This document shows positions 21,379 through 30,085 of a stretch of DNA of 64,000 bases, in pieces (positions within the stretch are counted from its first letter, which is position 1; each line of letters starts with the position of its first letter). Source of the stretch: Staphylococcus equorum (GTDB lineage: Bacteria > Bacillota > Bacilli > Staphylococcales > Staphylococcaceae); assembly GCF_029024965.1 (NCBI RefSeq), contig NZ_CP118982.1, positions 1,488,001 to 1,552,000 on the forward strand, in the 5' to 3' direction. The position numbers were made by a program, and so were the translations under genes. A model generated the notes under the pieces. It made no database searches, was not told the origin of the DNA, and worked only from the letters and a program-made list of their open reading frames with translations.

Positions 21379-21456
21379 CATACCACTGTCACAGTAATTA
21401 GTGGTTGCATCGTTACCTTATTTGCGTATTGGTTACGTAATCGTAATGACAAGTAA
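21361..21456 (+). CDS. Fst/SprA1-like type I toxin peptide
   Basis: This 31-residue peptide has the Fst/TxpA/PepA1 plan: a short N-terminus, one membrane helix with the conserved V-I-S-G-C core, then F-(A/S)-Y-W-L and a charged tail (RNRNDK). Staphylococcal PepA1 has the same ISGC and YWL blocks. GAGGAGGTG precedes the ATG, partly paired with an upstream CTCTC that could mask it. Such peptides depolarise the membrane if translated freely. A convergent antisense RNA sits at its 3' side. Confidence 0.82.
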   Translation: MIEALVHTTVTVISGCIVTLFAYWLRNRNDK

Positions 21457-21477
21457 AAGGCGACATTAACCACACCA

Positions 21478-21542
21478 AAAAAACCCCCTAGCTATTAGTG
21501 GTAGCGAGGGGGTTGGTGCATTCAATGCACGAAACTCTTGTT
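21478..21542 (-). ncRNA. Putative par-type antisense antitoxin RNA (RNAII-like)
   Basis: A minus-strand promoter TTGCAA (21573-21578), an 18-bp spacer and TATAAT (21549-21554) predict a start near 21542. A hairpin of CCCCCT-GCTA with TAGC-AGGGGG (21484-21512) and U7 predicts an end near 21478, giving about 65 nt, the size of pAD1 RNAII. Its 5' part is complementary to two short repeats at the toxin start. Expression is inferred. Confidence 0.7.
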
Positions 21543-21609
21543 AAATATATTATAACATCATATATAGGGGCATTGCAAAATTAAATAGATAATCTAGGGT
21601 TCAATATAT

Positions 21610-22647
21610 TTATGATTGAATCGGTGCTAAACAATAAGCATGTAACAATGCTTGTGTCGCTTTTAGTGAATTAATATGCGTACGTTCTAGTGCATGTGAT
21701 GATTCGATACCTGCACCGAATAAGCCATGTTTTATATCTGCACCTGCTTTTAATGCTGCTGAAGCATCAGAACCATAATATGGATAAATATCAACTTTGT
21801 ATGGGATTTTATTTGTTTTACATAGATTTACGAGTTGTTCACGTAATGCCTTATGATATGGACCTGATGCGTCTTTAGCGCAGATAGAAACCGTATATTC
21901 ATCTGAAGCTTGACCGTCCCCTAAAGCACCCATATCGAATGCAATAAATTCAACAATATTTGATGAGATTGAAGCATTGGCACCGTATCCTATTTCTTCA
22001 TTATTAGAAATGTAAAATTGTATCGTATGCGGTAATTTGAGATTTTCTTTTTTAACTGTTTTTAAAAACTCTATAATCATGGCAACACTTGCTTTGTCAT
22101 CTAAATGACGTGATTTTATAAAACCCGAAGATGTGATTTGTGTTCTAGGATCAAAACTTATAAAATCACCTACCTCGATACCTAATTGTTCTGTATCTGC
22201 TTTTGTATTTACCTTTTCATCTAGTCTTACTTCCATATGGTCTATGTTTCTAGGCTCATTATCATTATTACGATATACATGTACGCTTGTTTCATGTAGA
22301 CATATTGTCCCTGTGTAAGTTTGTCTTGCAGAAGTTTCAATTTCGCAATATTCCCCTTCTATTGCGTTATAACTAAAGCCACCAATTAAATCTAATGCTA
22401 AGCGACCGTCTTCCTTAATTTCTTTTACCATCGCACCTAATGTATCCACATGGGCTGTAATACATTTATGGTCTTGATTATTCTCGCCTTCTACAGTAAT
22501 AATCAACGCGCCTTTGTTAGTAATATGAGTCGTATAACCTAACTTTTCAACTTCATCTTTAACGTATTTAACTGCCTTTTCTGCATGCCCTGAAGGACTA
22601 TTAATATTCGTTAATGCTTGAATTGTCGTAAAAATGGATTCCGTCAT
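21610..22647 (-). CDS. M42-family zinc aminopeptidase
   Basis: The 345-residue protein has all M42 metal and catalytic positions: AHVDTLG (His/Asp), LDDKAS (bridging Asp), NNEEIGYGA (catalytic and metal Glu), DMGALGDG (Asp) and the last His in ESSHALERTH. M42 peptidases are cytosolic multimeric aminopeptidases of the glutamyl/leucyl or deblocking type; the exact specificity cannot be read here. AAGGAGG precedes the ATG. It appears monocistronic. Confidence 0.88.
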   Translation of the reverse strand: MTESIFTTIQALTNINSPSGHAEKAVKYVKDEVEKLGYTTHITNKGALIITVEGENNQDHKCITAHVDTLGAMVKEIKEDGRLALDLIGGFSYNAIEGEYCEIETSARQTYTGTICLHETSVHVYRNNDNEPRNIDHMEVRLDEKVNTKADTEQLGIEVGDFISFDPRTQITSSGFIKSRHLDDKASVAMIIEFLKTVKKENLKLPHTIQFYISNNEEIGYGANASISSNIVEFIAFDMGALGDGQASDEYTVSICAKDASGPYHKALREQLVNLCKTNKIPYKVDIYPYYGSDASAALKAGADIKHGLFGAGIESSHALERTHINSLKATQALLHAYCLAPIQS

Positions 22648-22871
22648 ACTATACCCTCCTTATATGTATATCTTTAGTTTAACTGTTATTTTCTAAAATT
22701 GGTAAGATTCTGAATAGAAATTCCTATTTGATAACAGTAATGCTAAACGCAAAAACTTTATCCTTTTATACAAATAGTATAAAAAAACTTTAAAATTGAT
22801 TTACAGCATATGGAATTTATTATAAAAATATTGTAACAAATTACATCTCATAATAAGGTGGATGAATTATA

Positions 22872-23069
22872 TTGAAAAAATTAATTTTAAATATAATTAT
22901 GTGGGCTTTGTTTATAAGAAGCATAGTAACTTTGATAAATTGGTTTAATGGGAACAGTGACGTAAATATTATAATTATATTTGTCTATTTAGCTATTCTA
23001 ACTTGGGTAATCATTTATCTCGGTTATAGCTTGGTTAAAAATCACCTTTATAAGAATATTAAAAAATGA
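22872..23069 (+). CDS. Small two-helix membrane protein, unknown
   Basis: The 65-residue product starts at a TTG after AAGGTGG. It has two hydrophobic helices (about 4-22 and 33-53), a short polar loop and a basic tail. It has no recognised family. A terminator (AATGAGTCTT/AAGACTCATT then TTGCTTTT, 23064-23100) directly follows the stop, which supports a real transcript. Confidence 0.55.
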   Translation: MKKLILNIIMWALFIRSIVTLINWFNGNSDVNIIIIFVYLAILTWVIIYLGYSLVKNHLYKNIKK

Positions 23070-23100
23070 GTCTTAATTCATAAAAGACTCATTTGCTTTT
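23064..23100 (+). terminator. Rho-independent terminator
   Basis: AATGAGTCTT and AAGACTCATT form a hairpin overlapping the stop codon of the 65-residue membrane protein gene, followed by TTGCTTTT. Confidence 0.7.
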
Positions 23101-23187
23101 AATATGAAACTTTATTGCGATCAAGATCCAGTAAAAAAATCATACTTTGTACATTAAAACACAAATAACTTATATTTTTATTACAAT

Positions 23188-24120
23188 TTAATAACCTCTA
23201 CTGCAGTCTACTTGATTGGATAATGTTTCATCTCTTTCTATATGCTCTAATGTGTTATAGAAGCATGAAATAGCATCATCTAAATCTGTTAATGCTGAAA
23301 TATGTGGCGTTATCGTAACATCTTCCCTGTGCCATAACTCTGATGATTTGGGTAATGGTTCTGACTCAAAGACATCTAATACTGCATGTCTGACTTTTTC
23401 AGAATCTAGTGCCTTTATAAGATGATTTGTATCAACACCCTGTCCTCTACCAACATTTATAAAATAAGCATTGTTTAAATAACTAAAGATTTGTTCATTA
23501 AATAGTTTTTCAGTTTGTTGTGTTAACGGTAAGGTACTAATAATATAATCCGATTGTTCAATCAATGGTTTGGATGTTTCTAACGTATTTACTTGTTTAA
23601 AGTACCTTTTGTTTTCTCCACTACTTGAAACACCGTATACAGTTGTGCCAAATGACGATAAAACTTTTGCTATTACTTTTCCAGTTTCACCAGTGCCGAA
23701 TATCGTTATCGTTTGATCTTTCAAGGCAGCGGGTGTTTCGCATGACCAGATCTTATCTTTTTGTTGGGATTGGAATAATTTGTGATGTTGCAAATCTTTT
23801 AATATATAACTCAAACAATATTCACTCATTTTTTCTCCAAAGTCACTCACAGTTCTAGTTAATACCGTATTTGATGTCTTCCAGCCATCTATTGCTAAAA
23901 AATTATTTACACCGGCATTAAACGCATGGACCCAACTTACCTTAGCAGGATGAAATACTTTACTAGGCGCAAAGCCTACATAAGCATCTGCCCACTCCAT
24001 ATCACCTTCTGAAATCATATCAATCGATTGAAAACGCAAATGATACTTTTCTAAATGCATCAAATATTGCTGAAAAGCAGATTCATATTGACCAGCAATC
24101 AAAATATTTTGTATATTCAA
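23188..24120 (-). CDS. D-2-hydroxyacid dehydrogenase family protein
   Basis: This 310-residue NAD(P)-dependent dehydrogenase has the GTGETGKVIAKVLSSFG Rossmann loop. The catalytic set is Arg in NVGRGQGVD, Glu in DVFESEPLP and His in TPHISALT. The substrate-binding N-terminal domain is shorter and divergent, as in glyoxylate/hydroxypyruvate reductase-like members. The best start is the TTG at 24120 (AGGAG 8 bases upstream); GTG codons at 24129 and 24126 lie too close to that site. The substrate is not known. Confidence 0.82.
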   Translation of the reverse strand: MNIQNILIAGQYESAFQQYLMHLEKYHLRFQSIDMISEGDMEWADAYVGFAPSKVFHPAKVSWVHAFNAGVNNFLAIDGWKTSNTVLTRTVSDFGEKMSEYCLSYILKDLQHHKLFQSQQKDKIWSCETPAALKDQTITIFGTGETGKVIAKVLSSFGTTVYGVSSSGENKRYFKQVNTLETSKPLIEQSDYIISTLPLTQQTEKLFNEQIFSYLNNAYFINVGRGQGVDTNHLIKALDSEKVRHAVLDVFESEPLPKSSELWHREDVTITPHISALTDLDDAISCFYNTLEHIERDETLSNQVDCSRGY

Positions 24121-24319
24121 TTTCACCACTCCTATATAATTTAAATACTTTTTATTTTGTTTTTATTCTTTCATACATAAATCTTTATTGAATTATCTCA
24201 TACCTTTTCATCATACAAAGTATATATCAATTCATTAAATTATAACTTGCTTAGTAAGTTAAATCTTCATTTCAGAATTTATGCATATTGCGAAATAACA
24301 TTTGCTGCTTTACAATGTT

Positions 24320-24334
24320 ACTATTCTGAAAATT
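24320..24334 (+). promoter_or_regulatory. CodY-like box before tyrA
   Basis: ACTATTCTGAAAATT matches the CodY consensus AATTTTCWGAAAATT at 13 of 15 positions and lies between the promoter region and the tyrA ribosome site. A weaker core TTTCAGAA occurs about 60 bases upstream. Confidence 0.5.
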
Positions 24335-24355
24335 TTGATAGAGGTGATTCGCACA

Positions 24356-25447
24356 ATGAAACAAATACTTTTCGTTGGCTTAGGTCTTATTGGCGGAAGT
24401 CTAGCGAGTAATTTAAGATATTATCATGATGATATAGAAATCACAGCTTATGATGCAGATACCTCTCAATTAGATAAAGCTTTATCTATAGGTATTATTG
24501 ATTTTCAATCGACAGATTATAAATCGAGCGTTGAAAGTGCAGATATCATCATTTACGCAACACCGGTACAACAAACGATAAAATACTTACAAGAATTACC
24601 AAACTATCATATGAAAAAGAATGTGATTATTACAGATACTGGCAGTACAAAGTCAACCATCCAACAATATGAACAACTTCTTTTATCTCACGATATCCAT
24701 CTGATTGGTGGACACCCTATGGTGGGTAGTCATAAGTCAGGTGTGTTAAATGCTAAAAAACATTTATTTGAAAATGCATTTTATATACTCGTTCATGATG
24801 AATCAGCTAATGATATGGCTTTTGAAGAAATCCAAAGTTTATTAAAAACTACAGATGCGAAGTTTATTTCTATAACTCCAAAAGAGCATGATTTCGTGAC
24901 AGGTGTCGTAAGCCATGTCCCCCACATTATTGCTTCGAGCTTGGTACATTTAAATGCCAAACATGCTGATGAATCTAGCCTTGTAAAAACACTTGCAGCT
25001 GGTGGCTTTAGGGATATCACAAGAATTGCGAGTGGTAGCCCTGTTATGTGGCGAGACATTACGATTGAAAATAAAAACACAATCTTAACTATTTTAAACG
25101 AATGGAAAACACAAATGGAAGATGTTATTGCTCTCATTGAGCGTGATAGCTCTGATGACTTATATGATTTTTATAACGATGCTAAAATATATCGTGATGA
25201 ACTTCCCCTTAAATCACAAGGCGCGCTATCTATTGAGTATGATCTATATGTGGATATTCCGGATAAATCGGGTATGATAAGCAAAGTTACAAATATCTTG
25301 AGTTTACATAATATTTCTATAAGCAACCTAAGAATTTTAGAAGTGCGTGAAGATATTTATGGTGCATTACGTATTAGTTTTAAAAACCCAGAAGATCGCA
25401 AGAAAGGTGCTGAAGCACTGAGCGATTTTGATACTTATATAGCCTGA
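24356..25447 (+). CDS. tyrA: TyrA, prephenate dehydrogenase with ACT domain
   Basis: This enzyme oxidatively decarboxylates prephenate to 4-hydroxyphenylpyruvate for tyrosine synthesis. I start at the ATG at 24356 after GAGGTGATTCGCACA, giving 363 residues. The N-terminus is a Rossmann fold ([10 protein letters not shown]). The prephenate-binding core has [12 protein letters not shown] and [13 protein letters not shown]. The last 80 residues (from about [11 protein letters not shown]) form an ACT domain, a likely tyrosine-feedback site. It is monocistronic, with a terminator at 25454-25497. Confidence 0.93.
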   Translation: MKQILFVGLGLIGGSLASNLRYYHDDIEITAYDADTSQLDKALSIGIIDFQSTDYKSSVESADIIIYATPVQQTIKYLQELPNYHMKKNVIITDTGSTKSTIQQYEQLLLSHDIHLIGGHPMVGSHKSGVLNAKKHLFENAFYILVHDESANDMAFEEIQSLLKTTDAKFISITPKEHDFVTGVVSHVPHIIASSLVHLNAKHADESSLVKTLAAGGFRDITRIASGSPVMWRDITIENKNTILTILNEWKTQMEDVIALIERDSSDDLYDFYNDAKIYRDELPLKSQGALSIEYDLYVDIPDKSGMISKVTNILSLHNISISNLRILEVREDIYGALRISFKNPEDRKKGAEALSDFDTYIA

Positions 25448-25453
25448 TTTAAT

Positions 25454-25497
25454 TAATAAGCCAAACGCTAATAAAGACGTTTGGCTTATTTTTATAT
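25454..25497 (+). terminator. Rho-independent terminator of tyrA
   Basis: AATAAGCCAAACG and CGTTTGGCTTATT form a 13-bp stem followed by TTTAT. Confidence 0.85.
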
Positions 25498-25513
25498 TTA
25501 ACATTATTAATTC

Positions 25514-25684
25514 CTAACTATTATTTAATAATGATAGTGATTTGAGCTGAATCTTGCGAAAAAAGCACGAGCCGAAGACTATAGGCTGATGCTGTGATCG
25601 AGAATATCGCGTACAAATCAATGCTTTACGTCGAATAATTTTATCAACAGGTTTAAACACTTCATTATCTAATATGCTAAGCAT
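25514..25684 (-). CDS. Possible small ORF downstream of the Y-family polymerase
   Basis: A 56-codon frame starts at an ATG three bases after the polymerase stop codon and ends at a TAG near the tyrA terminator. It would read MLSILDNEVFKP and is rich in Arg, Ser and hydrophobic residues. No strong ribosome site is visible, so it could only be reached by translational coupling. I do not recognise it; it may be chance or a decayed gene. Confidence 0.3.
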   Translation of the reverse strand: MLSILDNEVFKPVDKIIRRKALICTRYSRSQHQPIVFGSCFFRKIQLKSLSLLNNS

Positions 25685-25687
25685 TTT

Positions 25688-26950
25688 TTACATCTTATGA
25701 CCTGCCATGAGTCCTAGACGGCCGTGTTTTGTACCCGCATCAGTATAAGATACAGCTTTAGATACGATGCCTCGACCAAATTTCTGATGTAAGGCATCAA
25801 TGGTTTTTGCTAATTTTTCATTTCTTTTTCTTTCATATTCATCTATAAACAAGTTTAACTGTCTGTCTTTTTCATCTATAAATTTCGTTAATGAAACACT
25901 TACAGTTCTAAATAACATAGTATGATCACATAATTTATCTGCGAAATGTTCAACGACTTTATAAATTTGCTCTTCCAAATTCGTCGGATCCGGTAAGGTG
26001 TATTGTTTATTAACGCTACCTTCATCACTATAACCAAATGAAAAATGAATTGTTTTTGCTAATTGATTTCTTGCCCTAACACGACTAGCAACATCTTCAA
26101 TCAACTCACGCATGACAACCTTAGCTTCTTCATAATGATAATCGCGCATCAGTATTTGACTCTTACAAATCGACGGATTCATTACTTCATATTTATCTCT
26201 TACTCTACTTTGGTCTATGCCATTCGCATGTAAATGTAAATCAACGCCTACAATCCCTAAATCTCTCTTTAAATATTGATAAGGATAATTGGCTAAATCA
26301 CCTATAGTAAAAATACCTCGTTTATTCAATTTTGCTTCTGTTTTCCTACTAATTCCCCAAAATTCACTTAACGGCTGAATAGGCCAAAGTTTATTCGGGA
26401 CATCTTGGTAACGCCACTCTGCAATTAAACTAGAAGAATGTTTCGCTTCTACGTCCATTGCGATTTTACTTAAAAGCATATTTGAGCCAACACCAATAGA
26501 ACAGTTAATTCCTGTTTCTTCTTCGATCTCACATTGCAATTTTTCACAAAAAGAATGAATCGTAGTACTAAAACGGTGATAGCTATCCGTAACATCCATA
26601 AAAAACTCATCAATACTATATTGATGTAGATCTTCTGGCGCTACATAACGTAATGCAATTTTTGATATTGCTACGGACACTTCCAAATATTTTCTCATAC
26701 TCGGATTAATAATATATATGTCGCTTCTATGTGGTATTTCGAACAGTCTTGACCCAGTTTTAATACCTAGTGCTTTTAAAGGTCCTGTAGCAGCTAAAAC
26801 AACTGATCCTTGTCTCTTCGTATCGGCAACAACGGCTAATTTCTCCTTCAATGGATCTAATCCTTTTTGAATACAAGACACACTTGCAAAAAAACTCTTT
26901 TGGTCTATACACAATACATCTCTTTCTTCCACTAGATTATAATCATACAT
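25688..26950 (-). CDS. UmuC-like Y-family DNA polymerase
   Basis: This 420-residue translesion polymerase has the catalytic acidic residues in VLCIDQKSFFASV and SIDEFFMDVT. It has a palm-fingers signature (CSIGVGSNMLLSKIAMD) and a little-finger C-terminus. It belongs to the UmuC/ImpB branch rather than classic DinB. The ATG at 26950 follows GGGAGG; an upstream TTG frame overlaps the ribosome site. Two LexA-type boxes, one inside the promoter, make it SOS-inducible. Confidence 0.9.
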   Translation of the reverse strand: MYDYNLVEERDVLCIDQKSFFASVSCIQKGLDPLKEKLAVVADTKRQGSVVLAATGPLKALGIKTGSRLFEIPHRSDIYIINPSMRKYLEVSVAISKIALRYVAPEDLHQYSIDEFFMDVTDSYHRFSTTIHSFCEKLQCEIEEETGINCSIGVGSNMLLSKIAMDVEAKHSSSLIAEWRYQDVPNKLWPIQPLSEFWGISRKTEAKLNKRGIFTIGDLANYPYQYLKRDLGIVGVDLHLHANGIDQSRVRDKYEVMNPSICKSQILMRDYHYEEAKVVMRELIEDVASRVRARNQLAKTIHFSFGYSDEGSVNKQYTLPDPTNLEEQIYKVVEHFADKLCDHTMLFRTVSVSLTKFIDEKDRQLNLFIDEYERKRNEKLAKTIDALHQKFGRGIVSKAVSYTDAGTKHGRLGLMAGHKM

Positions 26951-26976
26951 ATCAAATACCTCCCTCAATTAATTCT

Positions 26977-27027
26977 ATTATATACGAACAAGTGTTCTCA
27001 TTCAATACTAATAAGAACAATTGTTCT
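26977..27027 (-). promoter_or_regulatory. SOS promoter with two LexA boxes
   Basis: On the minus strand TTGAAT (27000-27005), 17 bp and TATAAT (26977-26982) form the promoter. The LexA box CGAACAAGTGTTCT (plus-strand reading, 26985-26998) fills the spacer. A second, perfectly palindromic box AGAACAATTGTTCT lies upstream at 27014-27027. Confidence 0.88.
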
Positions 27028-27100
27028 GTTTTAATTGTTTTTAGAATTTTGAGAATTTTCATGATATAATAAGTTCAAACTGTTATAGGAGGAAATACAT

Positions 27101-27286
27101 ATGCCAATCGTTAATGTAAAATTATTAGAAGGTCGTTCAGATGATCAACTTAAAGATTTAGTCTCTGAGGTAACACAAGCTGTAGAAAAAACTACAGGCG
27201 CTAATAAAGAAGCAATACAAGTTGTTATTGAAGAAATGAAAGCATCACACTATGGTGTTGCTGGCGTTAGAAAATCCGACCAATAA
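27101..27286 (+). CDS. 4-oxalocrotonate tautomerase family protein
   Basis: The 61-residue length, the catalytic N-terminal Pro2 (first residue after Met removal: PIVNVKLLEGR) and the C-terminal GVAGV are those of 4-OT-like tautomerases. These form hexamers and isomerise keto-enol substrates; the substrate here is unknown. AGGAGG precedes the ATG. It is divergent from the SOS polymerase, and the same gene pair occurs in other staphylococci. Confidence 0.92.
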   Translation: MPIVNVKLLEGRSDDQLKDLVSEVTQAVEKTTGANKEAIQVVIEEMKASHYGVAGVRKSDQ

Positions 27287-27340
27287 ATTATCTATGCTAA
27301 ATTTATACTTATAGACAACCCCAAACAAAAATTTTAATGA

Positions 27341-27390
27341 CAAAACAAAAGGTAGGCAATCATAAAAATGACTGTCTACCTTTTGTTTTG
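27341..27390. terminator. Bidirectional terminator between tautomerase and msrR
   Basis: CAAAACAAAAGGTAG and CTACCTTTTGTTTTG form a perfect stem with A- and T-rich flanks, between convergent genes. Confidence 0.85.
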
Positions 27391-27419
27391 TCATTACCAC
27401 ATATGGTAACTTCCTTATA

Positions 27420-28400
27420 TTATTCGTTTAAAAACTTCTGAACTTCTTCTTTATTTTTCGCTTTATCGATTTCTAATGCACTACCATCACCAAATGTTTG
27501 AATATCTTGGTAACTTCCTTCGACAGGTAACGTTAGAGAATCAACATTTTTATCGCCTCGAATACCAAAGTTTAAACCTGCTTGCATAATTGCAGAGTCT
27601 GGCATGTTCGTATTCAAGTAACCTCTTAAAATACCAGCAACACGTGGCAATTTAGGAAGTGTATCGATACTTGCAAGTTCTCCTTTAAGTGCTTGCATCA
27701 CTTGTTGTTGTCTACGGACACGACCAAAGTCCCCTTCAGCATCATGTCTAAATCTAGCATAACCTAAAAGCTCTTTACCATTTAATCGATGGTGACCTTC
27801 TTTCAGTGATACACCTATATTTTTCGACATATCTTTTTCAACATCTATAGGTACACCGTTAGGTTCTAGTTCATCAATCATTTTTTCAAAACCAGTAAAG
27901 TCTAAAATAGCGTAATACTCAGGATCTACACCTAAGTTTTTCTTCAGCGTTTTTCTCATTAATTCTGGACCGCCTATAGAATATGCAGAGTTAATCTTAT
28001 GTTGCCCATTTCCAGGAATATCCGCATAGATATCACGCATGACAGACATCATTTTCAACTTTTTATGCACAAAATCATATTGAGCAATCATGATAGAGTC
28101 TGTTCTGGAGATACCGCCTTGCTCCTTATCTGCACCTAACACCATGACTGTAATCTTACCATCATTTTTTTGAGCACCATTAAATTTATGCTCTTTCAGT
28201 GTTTTACCATGGTCTTTAGCATAATCAATACCTGAATTATAACCATGAATTGCATAACCAATCACTATCGCCAATAGGATAATGATAATTAAAATAATGA
28301 AGGGAAGCTTTCTAATCCGCTTCTTTTTCACCCTTCGTAAAGGGGCTTGTGTTGTTTCTTCGTTCGCATCTGATGTACTTCTTTTTTTGTCCTTATTCAT
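27420..28400 (-). CDS. msrR: MsrR, LytR-CpsA-Psr family cell-wall ligase
   Basis: This 326-residue LCP protein has a basic N-terminal tail, one membrane anchor (about 33-53) and an extracellular LCP domain. Typical LCP signatures are [42 protein letters not shown] and [18 protein letters not shown]. The Arg and Asp residues bind the polyprenyl-phosphate substrate. LCP enzymes attach wall teichoic acid or polysaccharide to peptidoglycan. The neighbouring msrA, transcribed divergently, is the reason for the MsrR name. The ATG at 28400 follows AAGG; an upstream TTG is less likely. Confidence 0.9.
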   Translation of the reverse strand: MNKDKKRSTSDANEETTQAPLRRVKKKRIRKLPFIILIIIILLAIVIGYAIHGYNSGIDYAKDHGKTLKEHKFNGAQKNDGKITVMVLGADKEQGGISRTDSIMIAQYDFVHKKLKMMSVMRDIYADIPGNGQHKINSAYSIGGPELMRKTLKKNLGVDPEYYAILDFTGFEKMIDELEPNGVPIDVEKDMSKNIGVSLKEGHHRLNGKELLGYARFRHDAEGDFGRVRRQQQVMQALKGELASIDTLPKLPRVAGILRGYLNTNMPDSAIMQAGLNFGIRGDKNVDSLTLPVEGSYQDIQTFGDGSALEIDKAKNKEEVQKFLNE

Positions 28401-28539
28401 TAGTATCAACCTTATATCTTCAAAATTGCACTTCTATGTACTATAATTAACATATATTAAAGTTATATAAAAAGAGTATAAAAATCAAGTAATATCTTAA
28501 TATATGGTACTAAGGTCTAATACAGAAAGGATGTTAAGC

Positions 28540-29043
28540 ATGAATATAAACAAAGCATACTTCGCCGGAGGTTGCTTTTGGTGTATGGTCAAGCCTTTTG
28601 ACACGTATGAAGGTATTGAACAAGTAACCTCTGGTTATATGGGAGGTACAGTTGATAACCCGTCATATGAACAAGTCAAGACTGGCAACACTGGGCATTA
28701 TGAAACCGTCGAAATCGAATATGATGTCGCATTGTTTTCATATAATAAATTATTAGAAATTTTCTTTTCTGTAATAGATCCAACTGATGACGGCGGACAA
28801 TTCCAAGATAGAGGTTCACAGTATAAGACAGCTATTTTTTATTCTAATGACAATCAAAAGGAAGTAGCTGAAACGTATATCGAAAAATTAAAACACACGA
28901 TTAATAGAGACAAAGCAATTGCAACTCAAATCTTGCCCGCTTCTAAATTTTATAAAGCTGAAGCAGAACATCAAGAATTTTATAAAAAAAATCCAGAGCG
29001 TTATGCCGAAGAACAAGATGAACGTCAAAATTATAAGCATTAA
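28540..29043 (+). CDS. msrA: MsrA, peptide-methionine (S)-S-oxide reductase
   Basis: This 167-residue enzyme repairs methionine-S-sulfoxide in proteins. The catalytic Cys is in GGCFWC (about residues 10-15), with the typical GYMGG and [16 protein letters not shown] blocks. The end ([16 protein letters not shown]) is the usual tail, and no second resolving-Cys cluster is seen. The ATG at 28540 has AGAAAGG 9 bases upstream. No msrB follows, unlike the msrA1-msrB unit, so this resembles the staphylococcal msrA2 copy. Confidence 0.92.
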   Translation: MNINKAYFAGGCFWCMVKPFDTYEGIEQVTSGYMGGTVDNPSYEQVKTGNTGHYETVEIEYDVALFSYNKLLEIFFSVIDPTDDGGQFQDRGSQYKTAIFYSNDNQKEVAETYIEKLKHTINRDKAIATQILPASKFYKAEAEHQEFYKKNPERYAEEQDERQNYKH

Positions 29044-29055
29044 CAAATCAATCAT

Positions 29056-29093
29056 AAAAGCCGGAGCATATCTTCTATGCATCCGGCTTTCTT
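29056..29093 (+). terminator. Rho-independent terminator of msrA
   Basis: AAAGCCGGA and TCCGGCTTT form the stem, with CATA/TATG inside and TCTT after it. Confidence 0.75.
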
Positions 29094-29153
29094 ATACTAT
29101 ATGATCGTACTCACTTATTAATATGCTATAGCGTTTCAAGCTATTTTTAGCTA

Positions 29154-30068
29154 CTACTCTTGTTTTTTCATTTCTAATGGAATCTTATTCTTCTTCTCTA
29201 TTTCCTTACCATTGTGTAAATCTATTACTGTTTTCAAACTTTCTTCACCCATCAAATCAGGTTGTTGCGCGACCGTAGCATATAACTTACCTTTGTCTAC
29301 TGATTTAATTGCATCTTCATTACCATCGAAACCAATAACTTTAATATCTTTGCTGCCAACCGCTTCTATTGCGCCTAATGCCATTTCATCATTTTGTGCA
29401 AAGATGGCTTTAATATCTGGATGTGCTTGAATAATATTTTGAGTTACGTTCAATCCTTCTGTTCTATTAAATTTCGCACTTTGTTTGGATACCACATCAA
29501 GTGAGTCATCTGCTACGTTATGGAACCCTTTACCACGTTCTCTTGTAGCACTTGCCCCAGGTATACCTTCTAACTCTGCAACTTTAGTACCTTTTCCAAA
29601 TTTATCAACGATGAGGTTTGCAGCCATTTCCCCACCTTTAACGTTATCTGACGCAATAAATGAAGCGACTTCCCCTTTAGCAACTTCTCTATCTAAGGTT
29701 ACTACTGGTATATTCTGATCATTCGCTATTTGTATACTACCAGAAATTGCATCTGAGTCTGTAGGATTCACAATAAGATAATCTACATTTTGCTGTATTA
29801 AATCATCAATATCGTTTGCTTGTTTTGCTGCATCATCTTGCGCATCTGCAAACTTCACTTTAACACCTTGTTTTTTTGCCTCGTCTTCAATACCATCTTT
29901 AATTTTCACAAAAAATGGGTTGTTTAACGTGGATATACTTACACCGACGACAATATCAGATTTTTTCTTATCTGACTTACCACCATCATTATTTTCCAAA
30001 GGAGACTCAAGTGAACATCCTGTTAAAAATAATAAAATAGCAATTGCACTGATTAATATTTTTTTCAT
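29154..30068 (-). CDS. rbsB: RbsB, ribose-binding lipoprotein
   Basis: This extracellular ribose receptor has 304 residues from the ATG at 30068 (GGGAGG upstream). The signal ends in the lipobox FLTGC (Cys18). The periplasmic-binding fold of the LacI/RbsB type shows VGVSISTLNNPFF, VTLDREVAKGEVASFIASDN and VIGFDGNEDAIK. It is the last gene of rbsR-rbsDACB and delivers ribose to RbsC. Confidence 0.94.
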   Translation of the reverse strand: MKKILISAIAILLFLTGCSLESPLENNDGGKSDKKKSDIVVGVSISTLNNPFFVKIKDGIEDEAKKQGVKVKFADAQDDAAKQANDIDDLIQQNVDYLIVNPTDSDAISGSIQIANDQNIPVVTLDREVAKGEVASFIASDNVKGGEMAANLIVDKFGKGTKVAELEGIPGASATRERGKGFHNVADDSLDVVSKQSAKFNRTEGLNVTQNIIQAHPDIKAIFAQNDEMALGAIEAVGSKDIKVIGFDGNEDAIKSVDKGKLYATVAQQPDLMGEESLKTVIDLHNGKEIEKKNKIPLEMKKQE

Positions 30069-30085
30069 CTTGTTAACCTCCCACA

